A DNA stretch of 64,000 nucleotides from Kalmusia sp. IMI 367209 (GCA_027946365.1 JAPEUQ010000021.1:62001-126000); one strand, 5' to 3'. Counted from the stretch's first letter, positions 1-11,809 are shown. Notes: generated from the sequence alone by a model not told the origin. Program-made: numbers and translations.

Positions 1-53
1 ACTGAGCCATTGTACGCCCACTAGCCATTGAATCACCCATTGGCATCCTCAAT

Positions 54-1567
54 ATGCCTCTCAACTCACATAACGCCTCCGAATCGACGCCGCTACTCCA
101 CCAAATCCTCCCCTCGCACATCCACCCCGATGGTGAAAGCGGCCGCAGTGGCTTCCATCTATCGCACTTCCTCAATGTCTCCTGGCGTAGTGGCTCTACC
201 GCAGCAAAATATGTGAATCTCTTGTGGCCCTTGGTCCCTGTTGCCATCATCCTGCACTATGCCACGCCTGGATTGCCACTACTCATCTTCGCTTTCTCTT
301 ACGCTGCGATGATTCCCGTGGCCAATCTGCTAGGCTTCGCAGGTCAGGAGTTTGCGCGTAAGATGCCTAAGGTGTCCGGAATTCTGATCGAAACTGCATT
401 TGGCTCCATTGTCGAGATCATTTTGTTCCTGATTTTGATCGCGAAGCACAGGTCTGCCGAAGGCTCGTCCGAGCACGGGAACTTGATCCCAGTCATCCAG
501 GCCGCTATCCTAGGGTCCATTTTGACGAACTTGCTGTTGTGTCTAGGAGCATGCTTCTACGTCGGCGGACTGCGCCAAGCAAGCCAGAAGTTCCATGCTT
601 CCATCAGCGAGGTGGGAACGGGCCTGCTATGCGTAGCAGGCTTTGGCTTGCTGATTCCCAGCGCGTATTACTCTGCATTGAAAGGCTCGACCGTTCCGAT
701 CGCTGTTGGACATCATGCTTTCACGGAAGAAGTACTTCAGCACAATACGTTGAGGATCAGTCAGGTTACCTCTATCTTGCTGATAATCGCTTTCGCCATG
801 TAAGTAGAAGTACTCGGCATCCGCCTTTCGAGCTCAGTCTGACCATTGGATAGCTTCATCTTCTACAACGCGCGCTCGCAGCACTCGATCTTCGATTCCG
901 TCCTCGAAGCAGACGAACACCATGATCTCGACCGTTCCGAAGATCTCGCGAAGCCCAAATTCACCTTCACCGAATGTATTATCGCCTTGACTCTTTCCCT
1001 TATGCTTGTCACCCTCCTAGCAGTCTTTCTAGTCGAACGTATCGAGGATGTCGTCGAGGCGGGCGTACCAGATCAATTTCTCGGTCTCATCCTCCTCCCA
1101 CTCGTCGAGAAAGCAGCCGAGCATCTTACAGCCATCGACGAAGCCTGGGACGGGCAAATGGTATCTTTTCCTAATTCTGCCACTTGATTTCGCTAATATA
1201 TGGTCTACTACAGAACTTCGCCCTCTTCCACTGCATTGGCCCATCCATCCAGACCGCGCTCTTCAATGCCCCGTTGGTTGTCATCGTGGGCTGGATTCTA
1301 GGCAAGGACATGGATCTGAACTTCGAGATCTTTATGATCGTCCTACTCGTGCTTTCTATCGTGGTCGTTGGAAACTTCCTTCGTGACGGAGAGTCGAACT
1401 ATCTCGAGGGGGCGCTACTGGTGGTGAGTCTGATCACTGATATTTGGTAGCTGACAGAGGGGCTAATCACGTGGCAGATCATATACGTTATCATCGCGGT
1501 GGCTTCTTGGTACTACCCAAACCCTGATGTAGCGACATCGAATGGCCTCGTAAAAGGCCAGTCGTAA
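54..1567 (+). CDS. vcx1: Vacuolar-type Ca2+/H+ exchanger (CaCA/CAX family)
   Basis: Predicted Ca2+/H+ antiporter that loads Ca2+ into an acidic organelle, normally the vacuole. Exons are 54-799, 854-1160, 1214-1423 and 1478-1567; the introns of 53-54 nt begin GTAAGT, GTATCT and GTGAGT and end TAG, CAG and CAG. Joined, they give 450 aa with about ten hydrophobic segments. The first half carries the CAX repeat around GSIVEIILFL followed by QAAILGSILTNLLLCLG. The second half has the counterpart EKAAEHLTAIDEAWD and GPSIQTALF, where the canonical GNAAEH is EKAAEH. A serine-rich N-terminus precedes the membrane part. The start is the first ATG of the frame. The gene converges on the sedolisin gene, with stops 211 bp apart. 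Family assignment is secure; vacuolar location is inferred from the family. Confidence 0.88.
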
Positions 1568-1778
1568 AGGAGAGTCGGTATGCCACTTACAGATACCAGC
1601 TTTTCACTGGCGTACGAAATGATATGAATCGTAGAACATGTGGGCATAAAGGAGACATAGCACATGAGAAAATCAAGGGGACTTCATATCATGAGATTGT
1701 GGAAGAATATCAACAATGGACATTAGGTTATATCTAGGTCAAGTATATACTACAAGCCCGATTCCAACCTTTGCTACT

Positions 1779-3688
1779 CTACAAATGCCCTCCCGCAAGC
1801 TTTACAAGCTCCGGGAAGTTAGGCGTGCCGAAGCCCGTGATGGGATCCCAACCCTTAGTAACCGGGAAGCCCTGCACGTTGCATCCGTAGCTGAAACCAA
1901 TCGTGATATCGTTGAGCCCCTTGTAGCCCTTCTTGTACAACCACGGGTTCAGGTATCCGAGGGTCGGCTTACCCGACGCAATCAGCGCATCGTTGACGAG
2001 TGCAAAGATACCTGCCGTGAGCGGCGTAGATGCCGAAGTACCGCTGATCGTTCCCTCGGTACCGTTCCAGAAGTACGCAAAATAGAGACCCTGGGCAGCA
2101 AGATCGGGATACGCGCGACCCTTCGGGTTGTATAGACCCTTGTAGAGGTCGCCGAGGCTCTTGACGTACGCAGGGACGGCGTTCTTCTGGTAAGCGGGCT
2201 GCTTGAAGACATCGCTGAAGCCGCTACCGCTCGAGTATAGGTCGTGATAACCGTCTGAGAGGTTGCGACCAGGCCGGTAGGCCGACTCCTCGGGCTCGAA
2301 GTTCTTGGTAGCACCGACGGAAGTGATGTATGGGCACGAAGTCGGGAAATTAGGAATGAACTTGTATGTGTTCTTGCCGTCGTTGGTATAGCACTTGTCG
2401 GTTCCTCCGAGTCCTCTATCTCCGGAAGAAAAGAACAAAGTGGTGCCACGAGCTCCGACCGCTGCGAATTGATTGCATACACGCTGCATGTAACTGAGAG
2501 GGATCGATTGCTCAGGTTCGCCATATGAAGTGCTGATGACCTTGGGAATAGACCTTTGCTGCAAAAGCCAGTTCACCCAGACCAGGTACGGCTCGTTGTT
2601 GTTCTCGGGGGTAGCAGGGTCCGGGATGAAGGGAGGTCTACCGCCGGTAGAGTAACTAACGATAGGAGTTTTCCAGCTGATTCCGGCAATTGCCTGGACG
2701 TCGAGATTGGCTTCATGGCTCTTATCGTCTGCAAGCTCTTCGGGCGTCAGAGGCCCATCGTTCAATGGACCGCCAGCAATGGAGTAGGTTTTGAAGGACT
2801 TGGCTGAGGAGACGGCTTCAGGGCGGTACTTCTGAAGGAACAGCTCCGTATCAGGCCGAATGGGCACTTCCTCAAGGTAGTTGGTGAAGCCAATGCTGTT
2901 CTTGTGCGTGGACTTGGTCTTGTAGCCCTTGGTCTTGTAGAGTGTTGCAAAGCACTCTGGGGTTACGGAGCTAACATTGCACACCTTGGAGATCTCGCTG
3001 GGCTCTCCATAGCCGGCGCTCGCGGCATTCAGGTTGGCGACGGTCTCGGCGTGTACCTCATCGAGGGTCTTGACGTAGGTGGCAGCATTGGCAGCTCCAC
3101 GGAAGAAGGAAGTCGTCGGCTGAATAACGTCGATATGCGCATGCAGGTGGCGGGGAAGTGACCAACGTGTAGTGCGAGCAACGACATGGCCATCCTCGTG
3201 CTTGTAGTTGTGGTACTCGGTGTCGAGGAGACGCTCCACGAAGTCAAGAGGTAGGTGGACGGTGATCCAGTCCTTCGCCGTGTTGTAGCTGACATCGCCC
3301 ACACCGTTCTCGCGCAGCCACTCCTCAACCAGGTCGCAAGTCTTCTTCGTGGGCCTGACGAGGTCATCAACCTCGTCGGCGCTCAGATGTGCTCCATAGC
3401 GCTTGTGATCCGGATCCGAGACTAGGAAAATTAGCCATTGGTTCCTTCGAAGGATGCGTGTCGCTTACCCTCTCCAAGGTGCTTCAGAAGCTCGTCCATC
3501 TTGCCCTGCTTCAGACCAATCTGCAATTGAACGACGCTCCCGCCATTGGCGCGTTCGAGCTTGGTCCATTCACGCGGCGCGAAGTGCGTCTCCTTGACGG
3601 CGTAGGGCGAGCGAGCGCGGATGGGCGACGCGAGCACCGCCTGAGCAGCAATTGCTGCAGCCAGCAATGCGGACGCGAGGATCTGCAT
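1779..3688 (-). CDS. Secreted tripeptidyl-peptidase (sedolisin, peptidase S53)
   Basis: Acid serine-carboxyl protease predicted to release tripeptides outside the cell. Exon 1 is 3688-3469 and exon 2 is 3421-1779, with a 47-nt intron (GTAAGC..TAG). Joined length is 620 aa, normal for a pre-pro-enzyme. It starts with a signal peptide (MQILASALLAAAIAAQAVLA) and a pro-kumamolisin activation domain with VSDPDHKRYGAHLS at the exon junction. The catalytic domain has the Glu/Asp pair in EANLDVQ, the oxyanion Asp in FFSSGDRG and the nucleophile in SGTSAS. The C-terminus has the calcium-site type sequence GWDPITGFGTPNF. A CATAAAG element about 100 nt upstream could serve as TATA box. Family very likely; exact specificity unknown. 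Confidence 0.92.
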
Positions 3689-4918
3689 GGTGGACGGAGC
3701 CTGCTGCTTGCGGGGCAAAGATTGAACAAGGTGGAGGAAGACTAGGGTCGCGGAACCACGCTCCCCCTTCACTGCGGCGCGCCCTCACTTTATGGGCAGC
3801 CCGCCTATGATGCAATGGCCCGAGCTGGGGCGTGGTGAAATGCGTTCGTCGCGTGCGCTGCCCTGGTACAGTCGCAATTGCTGTTCACCATGCTGTACAA
3901 GGCAGGTCGTGTAATCTGCCGTCACGACGACCCCGCCCAGTACCTGGTGCGTTATTGGCAGGTACCTGGCTGATCAAGCCTTCTGGGAGCTTGATAGTGG
4001 CGGGCCCATGCTTGTTGGAGCTTGGACCTGGATGCTGGATATTGTTGCTGCATGGCCCTGGTCGCAAAGAGGAGGTTGGGTGGAGAGACAACAGCGGTGA
4101 TCGTAGGTACGACGTTGACGCTAGCCTCACTTTAGGAAGGTGCAAGGGACGAACATGTACGCGAACCGATAACAACAAGCATCACCAAGACCCCCCCAGC
4201 GGACTCAAGATCCCTCGGCCTTGCCACCGGGTCCTGCCCATGCAGGTGCTCATACGCACGTACTGGGCGTCGTGCGTGTGGGAACTTCAACGAGGAAGCG
4301 CAACAGCATTCCAGGAACACATCTCTTCAACGCCATCGAACTGATACCTTGTCGTTCTGCTACGTCCCGTTTCGTCCCAAGGTCTAAGACTTGGCAACGT
4401 AATCAGTCACGGGTCAACAACATCAACAGCGTTATCATTCAGCCACGCCTCTTACTCTCTTCATCTAGCTTCCGCTGAGCGGATTTTCGACCTAATTTTC
4501 CTCCTTCCATTCTCTTCCCGTCTATCACGGTTCGGACGGCTCACTTCTCGTATACACATGCTCTACCCAGGCGTACCCAATACGAATAGACAATCTGAAG
4601 TCAAATTTCATCATCAATTTGCGCTGCGGGAGACCTAAAAGGGCATGATGGTACGAGTCATTTTACTCACGTGACCATGTTTATATCAAACCACTCGCAT
4701 GGCATTCATTCCAACGTAGAAGCATAGCTGTTGGCTTCTAGGAAGTTTTTGATGAACATGATCTAATTAATGGTGATGTCGAAGTGCAGGTCTTCAAAAC
4801 TAGCAGGAAACAGCAGGTTTAGGTAAGCGTTATATAATTGGTGTCTACAGGTACATCACTGCAAGCCTGAGCAGAGCCATATCGCGACATTCTCCAGCGC
4901 ATTCATCATAGCAACACC
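3689..4918. other. Intergenic, divergent promoters of the sedolisin and F-box genes
   Basis: No coding region is supported. Open frames here are short, lack recognisable domains and overlap on both strands. A CATAAAG at 3787-3793 (minus-strand sense) lies upstream of the sedolisin start. The part near 4500-4900 is AT-rich and probably holds the promoter and leader of the F-box gene. Confidence 0.5.
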
Positions 4919-6271
4919 ATGGTGGAATTATCAGATCTTTCCGCGGAGCTCCTCATCCACATCAACTCCAAATTGAGAGCCACACCATCTGCCTTCGAGG
5001 CACTCGCGAAGTGTCAACTCGTTAGCAAACGCTGGCATGCTATAGCGACCCCCATCCTTTACCGAAACCTCGCACTCGACGCCAACAGCTTCGAACGATT
5101 TTTCCAATCTTTCAATGCCGAGAGATACTCATCAAGCGTGCGCTCTTTGACCTGCTTGTTCCACGACAAAGAGATATCACCTCAGCTTCTCACCCAGCAT
5201 CATGTCCTCCAAAACATTGCCTCGATGGGCTCTCTTGCCGCATTTTCTATGACTTTTTGGTCTTGGAGACCAAGATCGTGGCACTCCGATTCTGCCGCCA
5301 AACAACACTCAGTATCTCACGGCATGCTGAAACAGATCTTAGCAGCTCTACCAACGTCTTGCGTACATTTGGAACTTGACACCCGTGGATCTGATATATA
5401 CTATGCAGACGAAACAGATCATCTGTGTCCGAGTATCCGTGCTCTGCTACCAAGGCTCCAGACTCTGAGGATCAGGCTAGGCCGGATGTGCGATCACATG
5501 TTTAGGACTAGGGTGCTTCGGGACGAGACGTTTAGACCAATTCCAATTCCACGCATGAAGAGCTTAATCTTAAATTGCACTATAGGAAGAGATAGAATTA
5601 CATGCTGCGGGAATCAAGTGAAGAGTCTGAACGCGGGGGTAGATTTCCCTGGCCGTAAATGGGGCTGGGACACTGTAGTCGCAGGGCTGACGAACCTCGC
5701 TTAGATGCAACGTGGAGATTTAGAGGCAAGGGATGCCGGCATCTTTCTCATAGCCGCTACAAGTCATACTGTACATGATCCGGCATACATCGTTCAGTTT
5801 GGTCACCAGAGTTTCATTCGCGCCGATGCAGTGAAGACGGAGAGCTTGGCGTTTCCGATCTTAGACACCCCTCGCAATGTTGGGGTAATAAGGCTGCACG
5901 ATAGCAGCGAATTTATAGGAGACCATTATTCTCTTGGAGCTATCATTGAAGGGCAAGCTTGGCAACACGCTGTTGGAGGAGGCAGACTGCCTGCCGCATC
6001 ACTTCAGCCAAAGTTCGAATCGACAGCTGACTTTGCAGCTGATTGTATTGCACGGCCGCTAATGGTAACACCTGTAGATGAGTATCGGCTGAATAACCCG
6101 GATTTCAGCCTTGCCTTCTGGAAAAACGAGACCGACTCTGGACAGACGCTTTTGACTGCAGAGCGAAGGACGGGCACCGACTGGCTGAGCAGACAGCCGA
6201 TACAGCGCATTACACCCGAAGGGTGGGAGGTATTCACCTATGGGCGTCTGCGGCGAATGGAGGGGAGCTAG
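4919..6271 (+). CDS. F-box protein with in-frame TAG (intron or nonsense)
   Basis: Likely substrate adaptor of an SCF ubiquitin ligase. Residues 5-50 fit an F-box (LSAELLIHINSKL, then CQLVSKRWHAIATPILYRNL); the rest is a leucine-rich but otherwise unrecognised region. The frame is open from the ATG at 4919 to 5701, meets TAG at 5702-5704, and continues in the same frame from ATG 5705 to the stop at 6271. Two readings fit. One is a 66-nt intron at 5639-5704 (GTAGAT..GCTGAC..TTAG), which preserves phase and gives about 428 aa. The other is a true nonsense codon splitting a 449-codon gene. The branch site and acceptor distance match other introns here, but the residues that would be spliced out also look protein-like. 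No operon-like neighbour. Confidence 0.55.
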
Positions 6272-7317
6272 TAAAGCTGCATGATTAAGGAAACACTGCG
6301 TGCAATCAGACACAAGTCTGTGTCCCGCTCACACCTCCTTGTAGCCAATTTACACATGCTTAGTTAGCGTAAAGGGACAAGTGGTTCTAGTACGATTACC
6401 ATTATGTAGGGGTCTGAGCATCGCCTAATCTCCTTTGTAGCGATCTTGCTTCATACCTTCGAACGAGACTGTTCACAAAATGAAGGCGCGCTCCTTACGA
6501 CAATATCCATCGCGCAAATGTATCTCTTATCAAATAAAGTAATGCATTCCTCGGATGTTTGATAAGCTGTCAGCACGCATTTACCATTCCTGGTGGAAGC
6601 ATCTCGCTCAGAGGAACCAATCAGCCTCGAGAAGTCACGTGGACCTCCAACCATCAATTATTGATCAAATCCACCCTCTTAGTAGTCTCAGGATCAAGGC
6701 CACACGCACGATTGCCGAAAGTGTCCGCTCGACGCGAGATTGGATCGCTAACTTCCTGATCATTTTTGCCTAGACAAATTAGACACTAGTACCCATGAAA
6801 CATCTGACATAAGCCTAGCTAATTCCATCTGCGGCCAAGAAGTCAAGAACTTGACGTCGAAAGTATTCCCATTTCGACTAGAGGATGTAGTGGCTAGTGC
6901 AAACGAGCGGTGTGATCTTCATATGCTCGTTTAAGGTAAACGTGCATTTTTAACATGACTCCAGAGCTGTTCTTAAAATACTGGAAGTTCGTAATTGGAT
7001 ACTCTAGTATGATACTAGAGTATCCCTGAATGGAATGTGCCATGAGATGAGCTAAGCTATGCGATTAAGAAAAGCGTCGAACACTTAAGACATAGCTTAC
7101 GCGTAGAGGCGAGATGATTTTACAACCGTGCCATACACCGCCGGATGACAGTCAAAGCTATAAGTAGAGTTTGTTGCGATATCACGCTATTGGATGGTTT
7201 TTTATCAAGGAGTAGATGTATATAACATCAAACGTTGCCCGCCACTGGAATTGTACAGCTCGGCTCTACACAATGCTTTTCATTCCCAACCAAATCTGAA
7301 TAACTGGAGTTGTCACT
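6272..7317. other. Intergenic, AT-rich
   Basis: No gene supported. A TATAAG at about 7159-7164, roughly 155 bp before the glycosyltransferase ATG, is a candidate TATA element. Around 7001-7027 there is a short palindromic stretch in which ACTCTAGTAT is followed by its complement. Confidence 0.45.
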
Positions 7318-8520
7318 ATGATCGACTCCGACATGATTCCCATCCCGCCCGAATTCGCTTCACAGGTGCGCCACGTCTCCAGCAAAGACGTGCGAACCGA
7401 CGCAGAGATCATTGCCGAACTCAACACTCATGTGCCTATCAAGTCAGAGAAGAACATATGGACGTACTGGCACGCAGGCATCGACGCGATGCCAACATGG
7501 AACAAACGCACAATATGTGATTGGGTACGCATCCACGGCTCCGGCTGGACCGTGCGAGTTCTCAACACGGTGCCTGGGCATCCAAACCACGCGCTGACTT
7601 GGATCGAGCCCGACCAACTCCCAGAGACATTCGTCAAAGGAACAATGACTGGTCCGTATACGGGGCCGCATTCTGCAGACTTTCTGCGCGGTGCGGCATT
7701 GTACAGATACGGTGGTGCATGGATGGATGTCAGCTGTATCCTCTTCCGAAGCCTCGATAAGATATGCTGGGATCAATTAGCAGATGAGACCTCGCCCTAC
7801 ACAATTAGCATACCAATCATGTTCGACGCGTATATTGCGAATGCTTTCGTCGCGGCACGCAAGGGCGACGAGTTCATTGGGAAGTGGCACGAGCTCTTCA
7901 TGTACCTATGGAAGGGGCAGACCGACTGGTCTGGTATCATCAAGTCGCCGCTCATTTCCTTCGTACAAAGCGTCGATTTCAGCCAATCTCAGGCTGCGGG
8001 ATTCCACTGGCATTTTGATGTTGATCCATCGACTGTGCTGGGCTACGTCGGGCAGGTCCTCGCGTGGTTTCGCCTTGCGTATCTAAAAGAGCCTAATGGG
8101 GGCTTCGATGGTGTCGCATACTATACCAAACACGCGCTGTGTTTCGATACGCTAAACGAACTATGGGCCGCTGAGAAGACTGTTGGGTTCAATGGCGAGG
8201 ACATATATAAGATATTCACTACGCGCCGCGATGCGGATCCAGAGAGTGACGAGTATAAGAAGGCTTATGAGGCGACGTGGAGGCTTTTGACTAAGAGTAG
8301 CATGCAAAAGATTACGCATGGAAAGGCCCTGACAAAGGATGTCCATTGTGGGTTCTTGTTCGATCAGAATGAGGGGAGTGATTGCGCGCCGGGGACATTC
8401 GGGGAGTTGTTGAGGTATGGCAGTGTACATTTCGAGCAGACGAGGGAGAGAATCGAGTACTGGGACGCGCATCGGGCAGCTCCGGAGAAGGTTCTACACA
8501 AGGGCCTACTTGAAGCATAG
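7318..8520 (+). CDS. Glycosyltransferase, capsular polysaccharide synthesis (Caps_synth/GT32-like)
   Basis: Intronless 400-aa protein that probably transfers a sugar from a nucleotide sugar. Near residues 115-145 it has the hallmark HSADFLRGAALYRYGGAWMDVS. This is the fold region of GT32 and capsular polysaccharide synthesis proteins, in which the Asp after the YGG motif helps bind metal and nucleotide sugar. IWTYWHAG near residue 48 fits the N-terminal strand of this family. There is no signal peptide and no clear membrane segment. The start is the first ATG of the frame and is followed by MIDSDMIPIPPEF. It lies about 1.5 kb upstream of the P450 gene, so it could decorate a metabolite made by the neighbouring cluster; that is inference only. 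The acceptor is unknown. Confidence 0.78.
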   Translation: MIDSDMIPIPPEFASQVRHVSSKDVRTDAEIIAELNTHVPIKSEKNIWTYWHAGIDAMPTWNKRTICDWVRIHGSGWTVRVLNTVPGHPNHALTWIEPDQLPETFVKGTMTGPYTGPHSADFLRGAALYRYGGAWMDVSCILFRSLDKICWDQLADETSPYTISIPIMFDAYIANAFVAARKGDEFIGKWHELFMYLWKGQTDWSGIIKSPLISFVQSVDFSQSQAAGFHWHFDVDPSTVLGYVGQVLAWFRLAYLKEPNGGFDGVAYYTKHALCFDTLNELWAAEKTVGFNGEDIYKIFTTRRDADPESDEYKKAYEATWRLLTKSSMQKITHGKALTKDVHCGFLFDQNEGSDCAPGTFGELLRYGSVHFEQTRERIEYWDAHRAAPEKVLHKGLLEA

Positions 8521-9106
8521 ATAGGAAATGAATGACGATTTCGGCCTCTTGGCTGTATATGAGCTCAGCCTCTTTGTAGCTTTACAACTATTACCCACAT
8601 CCATCATTTGAATTGCTGCGAAATTGCGACAAATATGGCTACCTCTAATCAAATTGTCGTTTCTACGATGCTATCGGCCTCAGAATTGATGACTGCATCA
8701 CAGGTTCCGCTTCCGATTTCTTCACTCAAAGCAGCGCCAGACACCTTGAGGGATTAAGTCACCTTGTTGCATATCACGTAATATGCTTGCAAACAAAGTG
8801 CAAGCAATTTCCTGGATGGCCGCATGCCCAAATAAATCTAGTGTATAGCCGCGAAATGGTCATTTTATTATAACGCAGTTCACTGGTCGATTACTGTGCC
8901 TTATGTAGACAGGCTGTCTGGGAACTTAGGCGCGTAGACAGATCCGGAGGACCTGCTTGTGAGATCGCCTAGTTCTCAGGCCTGTGCCGTCATCTTCTCG
9001 TCCCCACCTCCTCATTCGTCGACAAATAAATACATCTCAAAATAGGCAGATCCTACGTACGACTTTTGCAGCACCTCGATCCCATCATCGCACTGTCATC
9101 CTCAAC
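8521..9106. other. Intergenic
   Basis: AT-rich spacer between the glycosyltransferase and the decayed DUF4267 gene. I see no coding potential, structured RNA or repeat. Confidence 0.4.
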
Positions 9107-9485
9107 ATGTTTACCAATTTCTCCCTCGGACACATTTCGACGCTATTCGTCGCTACAACCACCAGTTTCGGAGGCGCCAATGCCTTTCTACAACACTGAA
9201 AAAACTTGGCTTACCAAAGGGTCTCGCCGTATCACGAGAGGCGCATCTAATCATGGTCTTTAGCTCCACCCGACTTACCGCTTTAGGTGTCCTCATGTTC
9301 ATATTCTACTTCCAAGACAAGCTTCTAGAACCAACACCATAATGATCATTATTGGAGGCTATCTGAGCGCGATGGACGGTCATGTCTGCTGGCGCGAAGG
9401 CGTCCCTAACGAAGAAGTCTGTCGCTCCGTTTCTGGACTGCTGATCGCCGCTTGGGACTGGTTTTGGATGACGGCGGGTTCTTAA
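9107..9485 (+). pseudogene. Decayed DUF4267-family gene (two frameshifts)
   Basis: The start MFTNFSLGHISTLF and the end of the stretch (YLSAMDGHVCWREGVP, then a Trp-rich tail ending MTAGS) resemble small fungal membrane proteins of the DUF4267 type. The family assignment is from memory of its typical N- and C-termini. The parts are in three different frames. The first runs from ATG 9107 to about 9196, the second (LGLPKGLAVSREAH.. through LGVLMFIFYFQDKLLEP) from about 9200 to 9335, and the third from about 9338 to TAA 9483-9485. No GT..AG pair of suitable length repairs the shifts, so I read it as a gene broken by at least two indels. The original product would be about 125 aa with several membrane segments. 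Confidence 0.6.
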
Positions 9486-10042
9486 CGAATTCGAGATTCA
9501 TTGGACGAACAAACTCAATTGGTGTGTATGGATGGCACGTTGCATGTACGCTATAACTTCGTGTCTTGATAGTAATTACTCACTTCGTTCGTAAGTTACT
9601 TCTTAATACCAGCGCTAATTTGTCTAGTGTTCACTCTCATCTTCTTCGTCATGTTGAGCATGAGGAGCATTCTTCATTTGTCGCATATAGTTGAATAGCG
9701 ACCATTTCAAGAAAATTTACGAGGAGATCACTGGCTCTAATCGCTCCGATCGCTATTCTATTATCGTACGAGAGCACTACTACACCTCTTCGTCACCAAT
9801 GACAAGCTTGCGGGGACGGGAGCATCCGAAATTTTAGTGGAGACTGCATCAATACCTGGACTACTTGTCACCGAGGGCTAAATACCCGAGTTCCGCTTAG
9901 TCAATTGATCGTCCATCAGTCTTCTCTGTGAATAGATAACAGAACATTCGCCGGTATTGCGCTGAATTACAATTTCACAAAGGCAACCCATTATTCTCTT
10001 GAATCCATATTTACTTTTGAGACAGTTGGCACTGAGCTCAAG
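9486..10042. other. Intergenic, upstream region of the P450 gene
   Basis: AT-rich, with no supported gene. It presumably contains the P450 promoter and possibly further remnants of the decayed upstream gene. Confidence 0.4.
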
Positions 10043-11809
10043 ATGGAGGCAGCTACTATCATATTTAGCCGGTTGTGGCTGATGACTCTGCAGAATTGGG
10101 CTATGCTACTCTTCCTTTCTATGTTTTCTATGGTTCGTATACCTACCTATACTACATGATTAACTAAGAAGGCCTGGTACGTAGGCAGTGTTAACACTCG
10201 GATTGAGAGCGATGTACAGCATTTATTTCCATCCTTTGAGCAAATGTAACTCAATCACCCGTTTGATTAGAAGAACACGCACTGATACTCCAACTCCATA
10301 GATCCCGGCCCAAAACTAGCCGCATCGACCGACCTGCTCTTTCACTATACGCGTATCATGGGCAACCAAACGAGCTGGACGCACTCCATGCACTCCTGCT
10401 ATGGCGAAGTTGTCCGTCTCGGCCCTAACCGCCTAAGCTACATCAATCCACAAGCCTGGAAAGATATTTACGGCCATCGCACTAGTGGAAAACACGAGAA
10501 CCCAAAAGACACAGGCTTCTTCCCACCCGAATCGAATGGTGAATTCTCACTGCTCAGTATACCCGACGCGCAAACCCACGGACGCATCCGGAGAGTCTTC
10601 AGCAATGCGTTTAGCGATAAGGCACTGAAGCTACAGGAGCCGCTGATCAAGAAATATGTCGATCAACTTATTGAGAATATGCGGCGGGCGGTAGATGTTG
10701 AAGCTGTTCCTCTTGATCTGGAGAAGATTTATAACTTCGCAACGTTTGACATCATGGGGGATCTGACGTTTGGAGAGCCGCTTGGCCTGTTGCAGCAGTC
10801 TAAGTATACGCCATGGGTCGAAGCCGTTTTCGGACGTCTGCGCTCGCTCACGGTAACGATTGCGATAATGAACTACCCACTTGCAAGGTACATGGGCAGA
10901 TGGTTCATGCCTAATGGGATGAAAGAAGAAGAGCAAAGACATTTTGAGCATTCTGCGCACCGGGTCAATAAGAGGTTAGAAAAGGATACTGGCGAGAAGA
11001 AGCCGGATATATGGAGTCTCATACTTGAGAAAGGAACCGAGCATTTGACGCTTGCGAAGATGCATGCCAATGCTGCGCTATTCATGGTTGCTGGCACTGA
11101 AACGACGGCAACGATCCTAAGTGGCTTGACGTTCTATCTTTTGACGAATCCTGAGAAGATGAAGAAACTTGTCGATGAGGTGCGTGCGCTTAGCGAGGAT
11201 GAGCTTACACTAGAGATATTGCCTCGACTACCCTATCTCAATGCCTGCTTCCAGGAGGGGCTTCGTGTGTATCCATCTGTGCCGAACGGTTTCCCTCGGG
11301 AGATTGCCCCTGGTGGAAATGTCATTTGTGGTGAAATGTTGCCAGCAAAGGTGCGTTGCTTTACACCATGCATCTCTGTACCTGCCTAACAAGATTCTCA
11401 ATTTAATTTCCCCAGACTAGCGTCATCGTCTCGCAAGCCGCCGCATACCGCTCCCCACTCAACTTCAAGGACCCAGACTCCTTCATCCCCGAGCGATGGC
11501 TACCTGGCACCGGCTTTGACACAGATAGAAAAGATGTTTTGCAACCGTTCTCCGTCGGTCCGCGGAACTGCATTGGAAAGAAGTACGATTCCGCCAGCTA
11601 CTATCTGGTTCATTATATGGGTCATGCATCTAACTCTCTTGCGCAGTCTGGCATATCACGAAGTGCGAAAAATTCTTGCATCTGTGCTATGGCACTTCGA
11701 TTTAGAGCTCAGCCCACTAAGCACGAATTGGCCTGATCAGAAAACGTATATCAACTGGGACAAGCCTGAACTTTGGGTGAAGGCTAAAGTTAGGCCGACA
11801 AAGGGCTGA
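10043..11809 (+). CDS. Cytochrome P450 monooxygenase
   Basis: Membrane-anchored haem monooxygenase. Exons are 10043-10136, 10189-10245, 10302-11350, 11416-11582 and 11647-11809, giving 509 aa, normal for a microsomal P450. Frames join exactly: the second junction rebuilds HPLSKYPGPKLAA and the last rebuilds CIGKNLAYHEVRK. Visible motifs are an N-terminal membrane helix, the proline hinge PGPKLAA, the I-helix AGTETTA (near residue 295), the ExxR helix in ACFQEGLRVYP, and the haem loop FSVGPRNCIGK. It resembles fungal P450s of the isotrichodermin C-15 hydroxylase/benzoate hydroxylase kind, which often sit in metabolite clusters. It is tail-to-tail with the NRPS-like gene (stops 103 bp apart), supporting a shared pathway. 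The substrate is unknown. Confidence 0.92.

Noticed and set aside
3832..4344. A 170-codon plus-strand frame upstream of the F-box gene
   Set aside because: No domain, an opposing frame of similar length, and location in the promoter space between divergent genes.
5655..5704. A 50-nt intron (GTAAAT..CTGAC..TTAG) in the F-box gene
   Set aside because: It has good signals but shifts the downstream frame, which stops after about 20 codons. The 66-nt alternative keeps the frame.
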